64,000 bases of DNA from PRDV01 sp963710865 (GTDB lineage: Bacteria; Babelota; Babeliae; Babelales; Babelaceae): NCBI GenBank assembly GCA_963710865.1, contig CAVQBR010000002.1, positions 1,054,001 through 1,118,000 on the forward strand. Direction: 5' to 3'. Below, piece by piece: positions 26,675 through 36,112 of the stretch (positions are counted from its first letter, which is position 1; each line of letters begins with the position of its first letter). The position numbers and the translations under genes are program-made. The notes below the pieces were generated by a model. It did no database searches, was not told the origin of the DNA, and saw nothing but the letters and a program-made list of their open reading frames with translations.

Positions 26675-28303
26675 ATGTTAAGAAAACTACTATTACATTT
26701 TTTGAGTGTCATTATTAGCGTGACACTTCTTTTTGGAAATGACGATCCACTGAAGGAAATTGCAAGAAATCGAGCTGCTTCGCGGCGAGCTGCGTCTCTT
26801 CCACAACCTGTCGCGCCGCTTGAACAAATTGCTGAGCGCAGAGCATTGCGAAAAGCTGACCCTCCGCAAAAGCCGAAGCCCACTCGGGAAATCCCACCTA
26901 TCGATGCTATTTGTGCAAGAAAAAAGATACGAGAAGCAAAAGTAATTATTGAGAATATCAAATCCAATTCGTCAGCAAAAGAGGTTATTGCGAAAGCAAA
27001 AGAAGAGGAAGTTAAACAACAAGAACAAAAAGTTCGAGAGCAGAATACCCTTCTCGGTTCATATCGTGATATTGGTCTATATAAAAAAGATCTCTATCAA
27101 GTTCCCTTACTTGGTGCAGAAATCTATGCTGATGTTCTCTTCTATAATGAGCTTATTAAGCGCAGAAAAAAAGTTATCTGTGAAAAGTTAATTGAAGATC
27201 CAAGGGGATTAATTGAAAAGCTTGAGCAAGTTAACGAGAAAGAGAAAGAATGGGAAAAACAGTTAGATGAAGCAAATGCTTTTGGTAAAGCACTGCTCAA
27301 TAATGAGAATGCGAGGAATATATTCTTGCATCCATTAAGACAATATGTCGTAGAGAACCATGTGCTTTTTGGTTTTTCTCCCGTAAATAAACTATCACTT
27401 ATTCCCGTTCTTTTGAGATGGCTCAGTCAAAAGGGTCTTGATTTTGCTCGAAAGAAGCTCATTGAAAAAGATAGGCTTATGGAGGATACACCTGGAGATC
27501 CAATGTCAATAAGTTACAGCCTTTTTTCTGCATATAAGCAGAAGGAAGATGGTACCCTTGAACGAGTAGAAGATCCTCCTATCTCCCTCTCTATGATAGT
27601 AACAGGTGCCGTAGGATTAATTAAATTCATCTCAAATCCAGGTGTCTCCTTATTGACTTCTGATAGTTCAGCTGAAGATTCGCCGAAAAAAGGTTTGTTT
27701 TCCTTAGAGTCATTAAATGATAGGCATAATTTACACATACCCCGCTTTTTCTTTTCTTCTAAAGGTAAGCTTTTGATTGAATATCTCACATTGAGCTATG
27801 TTGCTCTCTATTTTGATGAGCTTACAACTGATATATGGGCAGACTTTGTGTGCAAGAACCGTATTAAGTTGTTAGGGAAATTGAAAGCATATGTAAAAGC
27901 CCTTGATGTAGAAGGAAAAGAAGACGATTTAATTGAAGCTGAAGCAAAATTGAGAAAGTTTGTAGATAAGGGTCATCAACCACAAGGCTTTATGCCGACT
28001 ACGCTCTATGGCCAATGGTCAAGAGCTTCTGTTCTTGGTGGATTATCTTTTAAATACAATAGTGTTCGATTTCTAAGCTATCTTTTGGCTGTAAAAGGCT
28101 ATATGCATGAAGAACTTCCTGCACCGCTACGTAATATGTGCCTTGGCTATCTTGGTTTGGGTTGCTGTTATGAGGGCTCAAAAGGTCTGGCAAGTCGAAT
28201 GCTCCCTTTATGGGCAAGAGCTACCTGCGCAGCAGGATTTATGGGAATCCTTGGATACGGACTCTATTCACTTTACAACTTGAAAAAAACGTATCTAGGG
28301 TGA
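26675..28303 (+). CDS. Secreted coiled-coil membrane protein, unknown family
   Basis: 542 residues. The signal-like N-terminus is MLRKLLLHFLSVIISVTLLFG. Then come a basic Pro-rich region (residues 30-80), a long charged coiled coil (about 85-125 and 165-190), and several hydrophobic stretches in the second half, ending with MLPLWARATCAAGFMGILGYGLYSLY near the C-terminus. No catalytic motif is visible. It precedes a small lipoprotein and the ATAD3-like ATPase on the same strand, so a joint function is possible. Exported, membrane-associated; otherwise unassigned. Confidence 0.7.
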   Translation: MLRKLLLHFLSVIISVTLLFGNDDPLKEIARNRAASRRAASLPQPVAPLEQIAERRALRKADPPQKPKPTREIPPIDAICARKKIREAKVIIENIKSNSSAKEVIAKAKEEEVKQQEQKVREQNTLLGSYRDIGLYKKDLYQVPLLGAEIYADVLFYNELIKRRKKVICEKLIEDPRGLIEKLEQVNEKEKEWEKQLDEANAFGKALLNNENARNIFLHPLRQYVVENHVLFGFSPVNKLSLIPVLLRWLSQKGLDFARKKLIEKDRLMEDTPGDPMSISYSLFSAYKQKEDGTLERVEDPPISLSMIVTGAVGLIKFISNPGVSLLTSDSSAEDSPKKGLFSLESLNDRHNLHIPRFFFSSKGKLLIEYLTLSYVALYFDELTTDIWADFVCKNRIKLLGKLKAYVKALDVEGKEDDLIEAEAKLRKFVDKGHQPQGFMPTTLYGQWSRASVLGGLSFKYNSVRFLSYLLAVKGYMHEELPAPLRNMCLGYLGLGCCYEGSKGLASRMLPLWARATCAAGFMGILGYGLYSLYNLKKTYLG

Positions 28304-28358
28304 ATGTAAGAGTACGGGGAAGTTAGCAAGGAATTGAGCAAGGTTTTTGAATAAGGAA

Positions 28359-28364
28359 TATAAT
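28359..28364 (+). promoter_or_regulatory. TATAAT -10 box before the small lipoprotein gene
   Basis: TATAAT at 28359-28364 is followed by TTTAGCTCTTGGGAGA and the ATG at 28384. A similar arrangement (TATAAT 28736-28741, then AACTCTTAGGAGA) precedes the ATPase gene, suggesting related promoters. The -35 boxes are weak. Confidence 0.4.
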
Positions 28365-28383
28365 TTAGCTCTTGGGAGATACA

Positions 28384-28617
28384 ATGAGAGGAATGGGTAA
28401 ATTAGTGGCAGTAGTGACTTTGTTGCTGAGTGCCTGTGCGAACAGTAAAACGATGAATCACGCGAAAGCTGATGGCGTTCAGATTGTCGCGCAAATACCC
28501 TGCGTCTTAAGTTTTGCTCCATCCCAAAGAGCTCATTATTTAGAAGATCGAAAAAAGGGAGCTGCGGAAGCTGAGCGCGAACACTCGGATTGGATATCTC
28601 AGGAGGGATATGCATAA
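28384..28617 (+). CDS. Small lipoprotein
   Basis: 77 residues. The N-terminus MRGMGKLVAVVTLLLSAC has a lipobox (LLSAC), predicting cleavage before Cys and lipid attachment. The rest is short and polar with a charged end (RKKGAAEAEREH). A GGGAG ribosome site precedes the ATG at 28384. It lies between the coiled-coil protein and the ATAD3-like ATPase. No homologue recognised. Confidence 0.65.
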   Translation: MRGMGKLVAVVTLLLSACANSKTMNHAKADGVQIVAQIPCVLSFAPSQRAHYLEDRKKGAAEAEREHSDWISQEGYA

Positions 28618-28765
28618 AAAGTTTTTAAGTGGGCCGCAGGTGCCTATGCTCTCGCACACTATTTGGTATCTCTTCCTTAGATGGTGAGAGTTTCCTCATG
28701 AGGTGCGTGTAGAAAGCAAATGCTTGATTAAGATATATAATTAATTTTAACTCTTAGGAGACAAA

Positions 28766-30382
28766 ATGATAAAGATACGTAAAGTAGTGGTCATAGCGAT
28801 AGTAGCGCTGTGTGCTACTGCAAATATTGAAGCGATGCGCCTTGTAAATGGGCTGCGAGCAGCAGCGCAAAATGCAGGAGCTCTAGCAGATAGTGATGCT
28901 GCCAGGAAGACCTTTAAATTTGTAAAAAAGATGGGCGACGAGATTAGCGATGGTATGGATAGGCGTGCTCTGGCAGCAAGGGTTGAGCATCAAAGACAGT
29001 TAGATGAGTGTGATGCTCATATATCTGGGTGGAAAGCTGGCACTACATCACAAGCAGAAAAAGATGCTTGGCTAGCTAAAAAAATGAGATTAATGACTGA
29101 AGGAGAGGAAGAGCAGAAGAAGCTTCGCGAACTTGGGCATACGGTGGTCTCTAATGCGGTTAATATTGGAACGACGGTGTTAAAAGGCTATGCTGAGGAA
29201 GAGGCAAAAAGAGCTGAGCGAGAGCATGAGGAAAATATCGAAAATACGAAGGGGTTTTGGCAATCTGATGCTGCTGCTAAGTCAGCAAAAGAGTCTGCGA
29301 CAGCAACTGCTAAAGAATGGATTGGATTTGTCAGTAGCGATCCTCATAAAAAGTTAGGATTCCTTTTTGCAGCTGTTGCCGTTGTCTATGCTGTAGCACA
29401 TGGCTCAGCATATATAGCTGAGGCATTGAAAATCCCATCATTGGCTCAAGAGACTTCATTACTTTCAATTACTGAGCGTCTAAAGAACTGGATTGCCGGG
29501 ACCACTCCTCCAGAATCAGCTCTTTCCGATGTTGTACTTGAACCTACATTAGCGGAGCGAGTGCAAGAGATTTCCCAATCACTGAGTCTTACTGTCCAAA
29601 ATGGTGCATTCTTACCTAATCTATTGTTCTGGGGCCCTCCAGGGACCGGTAAAACGATGATCGCATTAAGAATGGCACGAAGCTGTGGGCTTCATTATAT
29701 CTATTTCTCTGCATCTATGCTTGACCAATATCCTGTAGAGGAAGCTATTAAGCAATTGACTCAGCTCTTTACCTTTGCACAAAATAGCCCTCAGAAACTT
29801 ATGATTGTTGTTGATGAAGCAGAAGTACTCTTTGCAGATCGTGGTAAGAATCTGACTGATAAGACACGTAAGCTTCTTACGCATCTTCTTACGTTTACTG
29901 GTACAGAAAGTCGTAATTATATGATGGTTCTCTTGACGAACCGTCCAGAAGATTTAGACGAAGCAGTCTTGAGTCGTTGTGACCAACGAATAGAGATCGG
30001 AACTCCAGCTCCTGAGCAAAGACGATCAATACTTGATATGTACATTAATAAGTACTTGTTCAATGCAAGTCAGCTGCAACCAAGTAAACCATTCTGGTCC
30101 GGTTGGTTCAGTCCTGAAGAAGAGATGAAGCAAGTAACGATCGCAGAAGATGTCTTTACACCTGAAGAAATTGATAGTATTTCAGCGAAACTCAATGGCT
30201 TTGTAGGTCGAGATATTTCGAAGCTTGTTCTCCAAATTCTTACAAGTACCTATGCAACGGAAGAGTGTAAGGTGACCAAGGAGATTGTAGATCGAGTTGT
30301 TACTACGAAGATTCGTGAAAAATCTGCCCAAAAAGAAGGATTTAAGCGAACAGTTCATGGAAGTGCAGCAGCGGTTGCGTAA
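28766..30382 (+). CDS. ATAD3-like membrane AAA+ ATPase
   Basis: 538 residues. Order: hydrophobic signal/anchor (1-23), charged helical region (45-165), membrane segment (about 197-218), linker IPSLAQETSLLSI, and an AAA+ domain. Walker A is GPPGTGKT (290-297), Walker B MIVVDEAE (346-353), sensor LLTNRPED, with likely arginine finger R404. The C-terminal lid has NGFVGRDISKL. Layout, the 'PSL..ETS' linker and the DEAE-type Walker B resemble mitochondrial ATAD3, which shapes inner-membrane contacts and nucleoids, more than they do FtsH or other bacterial AAA proteins. That comparison is from memory. AGGAGACAAA precedes the start, and a strong terminator follows. Confidence 0.8.
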   Translation: MIKIRKVVVIAIVALCATANIEAMRLVNGLRAAAQNAGALADSDAARKTFKFVKKMGDEISDGMDRRALAARVEHQRQLDECDAHISGWKAGTTSQAEKDAWLAKKMRLMTEGEEEQKKLRELGHTVVSNAVNIGTTVLKGYAEEEAKRAEREHEENIENTKGFWQSDAAAKSAKESATATAKEWIGFVSSDPHKKLGFLFAAVAVVYAVAHGSAYIAEALKIPSLAQETSLLSITERLKNWIAGTTPPESALSDVVLEPTLAERVQEISQSLSLTVQNGAFLPNLLFWGPPGTGKTMIALRMARSCGLHYIYFSASMLDQYPVEEAIKQLTQLFTFAQNSPQKLMIVVDEAEVLFADRGKNLTDKTRKLLTHLLTFTGTESRNYMMVLLTNRPEDLDEAVLSRCDQRIEIGTPAPEQRRSILDMYINKYLFNASQLQPSKPFWSGWFSPEEEMKQVTIAEDVFTPEEIDSISAKLNGFVGRDISKLVLQILTSTYATEECKVTKEIVDRVVTTKIREKSAQKEGFKRTVHGSAAAVA

Positions 30383-30397
30383 CCTCGAAGAAAGACG

Positions 30398-30427
30398 AAC
30401 CGCCAGGGAAACCTGGCGGTTTTTTTT
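30398..30427 (+). terminator. Strong intrinsic terminator after the ATAD3-like gene
   Basis: AACCGCCAGG-GAAA-CCTGGCGGTT, a perfect 10-bp stem with a GAAA loop, followed by seven or eight T. It ends the unit starting at or before 28766. Confidence 0.95.
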
Positions 30428-30467
30428 AGCGAAAAATTGGTCGTGACAAAAGAATTTCACAAAACTT

Positions 30468-30497
30468 TTGACAGAAGGTGTTCTCCTTTGCTATGGT
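30468..30497 (+). promoter_or_regulatory. Promoter of the acylphosphatase-fold/bamA unit
   Basis: TTGACA (30468-30473) and TATGGT (30492-30497) with an 18-bp spacer and TG just before the -10 box, 37 bp upstream of the ATG at 30534. Confidence 0.6.
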
Positions 30498-30533
30498 AAC
30501 GGGGCCGTATAATTATGAAAAAGGTGGAGGCCC

Positions 30534-30812
30534 ATGAATAAATGTTTAAAGATTACGCTCACAGTCGAGATAAAAGAAGGTTTTTTGCAAAATACGATAC
30601 AGAAGAATGCCCGCACGTATGAACTTGAGGGTATGGTGCAACCAATTGCCGATGATAAAGTAAAGATTATTGTCTGCGGTGAAAAAGAGCAGGTTGACCA
30701 CTTTGTAGATGCGATACATAAAGAATCTACTGCAGCAAGAATAAAAGATATCGAAATAGAGCCGTATGTAAAAGATAAAGATTATCGAGGAGTCTTTCGA
30801 GTTATCGAATGA
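30534..30812 (+). CDS. Acylphosphatase-fold protein lacking the catalytic residues
   Basis: 92 residues. The pattern 'GFLQNTIQKNARTYELEGMVQPIADDKVKI..CGE...V..FV..I' follows acylphosphatase. The catalytic Arg (GFR) is Leu and the catalytic Asn (GxVxN) is Pro, so hydrolysis is unlikely. It may instead bind a partner or ligand. GGTGGAGG precedes the start. A tiny upstream frame (MKKVEAHE, from 30515) overlaps the start codon and could couple translation. Next gene downstream is bamA. Confidence 0.65.
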   Translation: MNKCLKITLTVEIKEGFLQNTIQKNARTYELEGMVQPIADDKVKIIVCGEKEQVDHFVDAIHKESTAARIKDIEIEPYVKDKDYRGVFRVIE

Positions 30813-30879
30813 TATCAACTGAGCAAAATTGGTGTATACTTGTGTGTATTAACAAAATAATAAGCACAAGGTATGTGAC

Positions 30880-33378
30880 ATGCGCATTAGAACGATTTTG
30901 CTTTTCATTCCTCTCTTTGTGTATACTGAACTGCTCAGTGAGTCTTGGATATTTACGAAAGCAAAAATCCAAGGTGCACTTGTTGGTAAAGATCGGTTCT
31001 TGCAATACTATCTGATTTCTCCGGGTGATGTTTTCGACGAAGCAAAGCACAAACATTCGGTGCATACAATAGAAGATGAGCTCAAGCGTGAAGGGTACCT
31101 CCATGCTACGGTGATCGATACTGTTACGTATGATGAGCCGAGTCAAACTGTTAAAGTGAGTTTGCGCCTTTCGCCGGGAACAAGTTTTACTACAGGTCAG
31201 GTTGCTCTTGAACTGAGTCCGGATGATCCACTTTTACGAGCACATCTTCAAAAAAAACTTGCACAGCATTTAGTAAAGCGTACGTTTACTCAAGATGCAC
31301 TTAATCGCGAAGCTGAGATGCTCGTGGCGGAGCTTAGAAAGTCTGGATATGTTCATCCTTCTTTGAGCCTGAGCACCAAGCTAGATGACCTTCATGGAAC
31401 GGTTGCAGTTACCTTTTCGCTGAAATTGCCTGCAAAGAAGGAGATTCAGTTCGTGGGAAATGAATTTTATAGTGATGAGTTTCTCTCAGAGCAATTGCGG
31501 ATATTAGAAGCACATGAGTTACCGCCAGACATGCTTGCAGATGAACTAGTGTTGCTGTATAAGCGTAAGGGGTTCTTTGAAGCACGAGTGACCTGGAAAG
31601 CTCAGCCGGGTGAACTTATTTTTACTCTCGTTGAAGGTCCTCGTAGTAGTATAGAACGAGTGACCATTGCGCCTCAGATGAGCCTTCCTCTGCTCGAGGG
31701 ATTCACTCATTCATTCTACGATGAAGCACTGCTTGTTCAGGCAAGGATCGATTCTGTTGCTGATCTTGCACAGCAAGGGTATTGGGATGCGGAGATTATC
31801 CAAAAAGAACCGCTACGTTTGGGCACTACGGAGTATGAATTGCGGTTTGAGGTTTGTCTGGGACAGCAAAGAACGATCCGAGCTGTAGAGATAGAAGGCT
31901 ATCCTGAGTTGGCCAATGAGGCACTCTTTAAGCCATGGCAGGGTGAGGTGAAGACTTTGAGCCCACAAGCGGTGGATGAACAGAGAACCTGGCTTTTACA
32001 GTATATACGACGTTGTGGCTTTTTATATGCGACTGTTTCTTTTACGATAGAAGATGAGCTGTTACGCTGGCATATAGATACGCATGGAGGACAAGTGCGT
32101 TTTGGAGATACCACTGTTGTAGGACTGAGCCATATGCGTCCTGAAATCGTACTTCGGGAACTTCAGTATTGTGCGGGTGATATCTGGAGTAGAGAAAAGT
32201 TGGAATTGACCGCTGCTCGTCTTAAGTCACTATGTATGTTCGAGTCGGTTTCACTAGCTCCTACTCAGGTGGGAGAAGGAGTCTTGCCTGTGCGTATAAC
32301 CTGTATTGAGGATGACCCCTATGAAATTCGTACACGACTAGGATTCCAGTTTGTAAGTAAAAGCTTTACGCATATAACATGGTCTACCTATACTATTGGT
32401 GGTTCCTTTGTCTGGAAGAATCCCACAGGGATGGCTGACCGTTTATTTCTTGATGCAGATCTTACGCGTTATACGCGCAACCTATCGGCAGCATACGAAG
32501 TACCCTGGTTAGGGTCCTTACCTATAAGAACCTTATGTAAGGTCTACAGTGATCGGTTTGATCAGCCCTTGTTAAGTACCAGTCATCAATTGTATAAAGA
32601 AGCTCACGATGGCTGTTCGGTAACATTTAAGTATGATCATGGGTGGTGGCAAAGTTGTGTGCGAACGGGATTCGAGTTTGATAAGCTCTATGGTATTTCC
32701 CGAGAACTTGCTGAAGTCATTCAGTTTGAGCCTCGCTTAGTAAATAGGCTTACTCCCTATCTTTATATTGAGCCAACTATTACCTTTGAGCAGATCGATA
32801 ACAAAATCGATCCCTGCCGCGGTATCTTCACCTCTCTTTCATTAAAGGCAATGGTACCACCAGGATTATCGGATGGCTGGTTTGTTCGTGCATTGGTTAA
32901 GCAGTCGATGTACTATCCTTTGTATCCATCTGTGATAGGTGCATTTCAGTGGCAGGTAGGGCATATATTTAATCCCTGTTTTAAAACGCTCTTGCCTACG
33001 GAACGCTTTTATTTAGGTGGAGCCTGTTCTCTGCGTGGCTATGAGCCGAATATGGCTCCCCCCTTAAATGATTTTAAGTGTGATGACATTTGTTTCTGGG
33101 TGCCTGTTGGCGGTAAATCGATGGTTAATATTAATGCTGAGGTTCGTTTTCCCCTGTATAAGCGATTAAGTGGGGTGGTATTTACCGATATGGGTGTTCT
33201 CTCACAAAATAGCTTTGCCGATATTGCTGCTCATAAATGGCTCGGCGCAACCGGCTTTGGGCTGAGAATAGCTACGCCCCTCGGTCCCATCAGATTCGAT
33301 ATTGGGTGGAAGTGGAGAAAGCGAGTTCCCCAAGATAAATCATATGCATGGTTCTTAACCCTTGGCCAAGCATTCTAG
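30880..33378 (+). CDS. bamA: BamA/Omp85 outer-membrane assembly protein
   Basis: 832 residues. Short signal peptide, about four to five POTRA-type domains (residues ~25-440, e.g. ALVGKDRFLQYYLISPGDVFD, 'VDEQRTWLLQYIRRCGFLYATVSF'-type repeats), then a 16-strand barrel. The conserved L6 motif LRGYEP lies near residues 718-723. The protein ends in WFLTLGQAF with the terminal Phe. It inserts beta-barrels into the outer membrane, showing a Gram-negative envelope. AAGG lies upstream of the ATG. The 3' end overlaps the convergent kinase-like gene by four bases. Confidence 0.9.
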   Translation: MRIRTILLFIPLFVYTELLSESWIFTKAKIQGALVGKDRFLQYYLISPGDVFDEAKHKHSVHTIEDELKREGYLHATVIDTVTYDEPSQTVKVSLRLSPGTSFTTGQVALELSPDDPLLRAHLQKKLAQHLVKRTFTQDALNREAEMLVAELRKSGYVHPSLSLSTKLDDLHGTVAVTFSLKLPAKKEIQFVGNEFYSDEFLSEQLRILEAHELPPDMLADELVLLYKRKGFFEARVTWKAQPGELIFTLVEGPRSSIERVTIAPQMSLPLLEGFTHSFYDEALLVQARIDSVADLAQQGYWDAEIIQKEPLRLGTTEYELRFEVCLGQQRTIRAVEIEGYPELANEALFKPWQGEVKTLSPQAVDEQRTWLLQYIRRCGFLYATVSFTIEDELLRWHIDTHGGQVRFGDTTVVGLSHMRPEIVLRELQYCAGDIWSREKLELTAARLKSLCMFESVSLAPTQVGEGVLPVRITCIEDDPYEIRTRLGFQFVSKSFTHITWSTYTIGGSFVWKNPTGMADRLFLDADLTRYTRNLSAAYEVPWLGSLPIRTLCKVYSDRFDQPLLSTSHQLYKEAHDGCSVTFKYDHGWWQSCVRTGFEFDKLYGISRELAEVIQFEPRLVNRLTPYLYIEPTITFEQIDNKIDPCRGIFTSLSLKAMVPPGLSDGWFVRALVKQSMYYPLYPSVIGAFQWQVGHIFNPCFKTLLPTERFYLGGACSLRGYEPNMAPPLNDFKCDDICFWVPVGGKSMVNINAEVRFPLYKRLSGVVFTDMGVLSQNSFADIAAHKWLGATGFGLRIATPLGPIRFDIGWKWRKRVPQDKSYAWFLTLGQAF

Positions 33379-34139
33379 AGATCATCTACTATTTTGCTTT
33401 CATGCAGGATGCTCAAGAACTGCTCCCTGCGTTGGAGCGTCCGCTCAATGAGTGCTTCTACACGTTCTGGATCGCGGTCTATCAAGTCGGACCAGATGTA
33501 GGAAAGTTTTTTCCGGTCTAGTCGTTGTACGGCCCGTACGGTCGACGCCCAGAAGACTCGTTCCTTGAGCTTTACGTCATGAGAGAGAAAGCTTATGCCT
33601 TGATTATCTATGAGTACCAAGCGAAACTTTTTTTTATCTTTATCTATGAGCTGATTTCCGCGGTGATCATCCCACTGATTAAAGAGAAAATAGAATACAT
33701 TCATATCACTGCGGTCCTTTCTGCTCGCTTTCTGTAACAAAGAGTGGTATTTGGCAAGATCCACCGAACAGTCGACATAGAATTGTAAACTTCCCTTTGT
33801 TCCATTAATGTCTCTTAGAACTGTTGGCGGAACGAGTCTGAGATTCAGTACCTTGGCTGCCTTATAGGCAGCAACTTCCCCATAGCAAGCATTCTCTTTT
33901 TTAAGCACTGCTAATAATCCGCTCTCGAGTGTGGCAATTTTGATTGGATGCATTCCCGAGGGTTTCTTATTCTGCTGCTTTAAGAATGCATGAATACTGC
34001 TTGCATTAATGACTGATTCAGTTCGTAATCGGTCTTCGATTTCTTCGAACGAAAGGTCTTCGTTCCATCGAGGTTGAGTTTCGATATATCCATTCAAGGT
34101 ATAGGTCATCAGTGTAAAGAGCGTAACAAGTGCTTTCAT
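33375..34139 (-). CDS. Secreted PI3/4-kinase-like or HipA/Fam20-like kinase-fold protein
   Basis: 254 residues with a signal peptide (MKALVTLFTLMTYTLNG). Kinase-fold motifs: LLAVLKKE (K80, possible ATP-binding Lys), GEVAAYKAAKVLNLRLVPPTVLR, QWDDHRGN (155-162, catalytic-loop-like Asp, His, Asn) and LIDNQGISF (177-185, DFG-like Asp). This set matches atypical kinases of the PI3/4K-like (SCO1664-type) and Fam20 groups. The substrate is unknown. An exported kinase is unusual because the periplasm lacks ATP, so action in the host is an inference. A purine-rich AAGGAGAT precedes the ATG. Confidence 0.65.
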   Translation of the reverse strand: MKALVTLFTLMTYTLNGYIETQPRWNEDLSFEEIEDRLRTESVINASSIHAFLKQQNKKPSGMHPIKIATLESGLLAVLKKENACYGEVAAYKAAKVLNLRLVPPTVLRDINGTKGSLQFYVDCSVDLAKYHSLLQKASRKDRSDMNVFYFLFNQWDDHRGNQLIDKDKKKFRLVLIDNQGISFLSHDVKLKERVFWASTVRAVQRLDRKKLSYIWSDLIDRDPERVEALIERTLQRREQFLSILHESKIVDDL

Positions 34140-34348
34140 CGTATCTCCTTAGGTAAGGTTCGCAAAGCTATATATAATAATTGTAAAGTTAATGCTTGTT
34201 AAATTGCAATAATTTGCTAAATAAGATTTTCTGTGATTCGATGAGCATCAAGTTTAATGCGATAGGATGCTATTTTGAGTGCAGAAGCTAATTTGAGAAC
34301 TAGGTTTGGTACTCTTCTTCTGTTATTCTGTATATGAGATGAGAACTT

Positions 34349-36051
34349 ATGAAGGATTATAGAATGCGTAAGAACACTTTAAAGTTGCCTCTTGGGGTGA
34401 GCGATTATAAAAAAATTATTGAAGGCGATTTTTTTTATATCGATAAACACTGTTGATTCAGGAACTCTGGTGAGCTGCCGGTGAAGTCATTCTTATGCCT
34501 CGGCCACGACGGTTCGGGAAAACACTGAACTTATCGATGCTTAGGTATTTTTTTGAGAAAAATACTACCACAACTGAGCATCTGTTTACGGGAACGAAGA
34601 TCTGGCAGAATCCGTTCTATCGGGATCTGCAGGGACAACTTCCGGTTATAGTTTTAAGTTTTAAAGATTGCCAAGAGTCTACCTATAGTTCTGCTTTGGA
34701 ATATTTATCGATTATCATTGCAAAAGAATTTAAAAGGCATAAATCTTTACTCTTGCATGATGAGATCGATGAGGACGAGAAAAGTCAATTTCGTACCATA
34801 CTTAAACGCAAGGCTTCTGCAGCTGAGCTGGGGACAAGTTTGCAACTTTTAACGGAACTGCTTTCCCGTGCCACGGGAAGCAAATGCATTGTACTGATAG
34901 ATGAATATGATACGCCAATTCAGGCTGCCAATGAATATGGATATTATAAGGAAATGGTTTGCTTTATGAGCACATTGCTTACATCGGTTCTTAAAGATAA
35001 TGAATATCTTGAACGTGGTTTTTTAACGGGGATCTTGCGAACTGCAAAAGAAGGAATCTTCTCTGGACTGAATAATTTGAATGTCTTTTCTCTTTTGAGA
35101 GATGATTTGGCAGATAAGTTTGGCTTTACCGTTGAGGAGACCGATATGTTGCTTGAACAGGCAGGCTTACAAGCTCAGAGAGATTCGATTAAGGCTTGGT
35201 ATAATAGCTATCGATGTGGATCGGTATCATTATACAATCCTTGGTCCTTATTAAAATGCGTTGATGAACGCGGTGTGTGTAAGCCTTATTGGGTTAATAC
35301 TAGTGATAATGGGCTGATTAAAAAACTCATAGCCTATTGCGATACAGCTATTAAGTCAGACTTAGAAGCGCTATTAACTGGTGGAGTTGTTTCGCGAGAA
35401 ATTAAAGAAGCATTTGCGTTTTCCCAGATGGAAAGTAACTCAGACATTCTCTGGAGCCTTCTATTCTTCTCAGGGTATGTTACCTATAAGGAGCATAACG
35501 TCGCAGATGGTAAAGACATCTGTTTGCTGACGTTGCCAAACAGAGAAATCTACCATGTCTATAATGATCTTATACAGTCTCTTTTTAAAGAGGCATTAGG
35601 CGAGTCAAAAATTCACGCTTTGATCCGTGCTTTGCTCGAGGGAGATGTTGAGGTCTTTTCAGAGCTTCTTGAAGAATGCATTACCACAATGATGAGTATG
35701 TATGACACTACGAAGCACGAGCCTGAAAAGAGCTATCACCTGTTTGTCTTAGGACTGCTTGCTACGTTCGCGGGGACTTATGAGGTTACCTCCAATCGAG
35801 AAAGCGGGTATGATAGATATGATATCATGATTATTCCTCATGACATAACAAAAACAGGTATTATTATTGAATTCAAAAAAGCCGCTACGGGCGAGGAGCT
35901 TATTCTTAAGGATGCAGCCGACAAAGCGCTTGAACAAATACATGAAAAGAAGTACCAAACGGCTTTAAATTCACGGGGCATGACCTCTGTTATTGCCTAT
36001 GGTATAGCTCTTAGTGGTAAGGCTCTGCATATCGTAAGGGAACGTTTATAA
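34349..36051 (+). pseudogene. AAA-ATPase-like / PD-(D/E)XK gene with broken N-terminus
   Basis: From ATG 34349/34364 the frame reads LPLGVSDYKKIIEGDFFYIDK, then a frameshift near 34447 moves into TLLIQELW, an in-frame TGA (34471-34473), and AAGEVILMPRPRRFGKTLN onward. The rest to 36051 (518 codons from ATG 34495) is open and has all family blocks: IVLIDEYDTPI, TGILRTAKEGIFSGLNNL, YDIMIIPH...GIIIEFKKA, QIHEKKY. Restarting at 34495 would keep the P-loop-like motif but lose the start of the domain. It is distantly related to the gene at 16553. Scraps of its 3' end recur at 42996-43085. Confidence 0.75.
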
Positions 36052-36112
36052 CAATCCTCGTTTTAAAAAATCTGGCTCAAGTGCGCTCGCCCTGACCGAC
36101 AAACTTCTTGTG

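Noticed and set aside
34471..34473. TGA read as Trp (alternative genetic code)
   Set aside because: Many genes here end in TGA, for example B2, and the neighbouring frameshift shows the gene is simply damaged.
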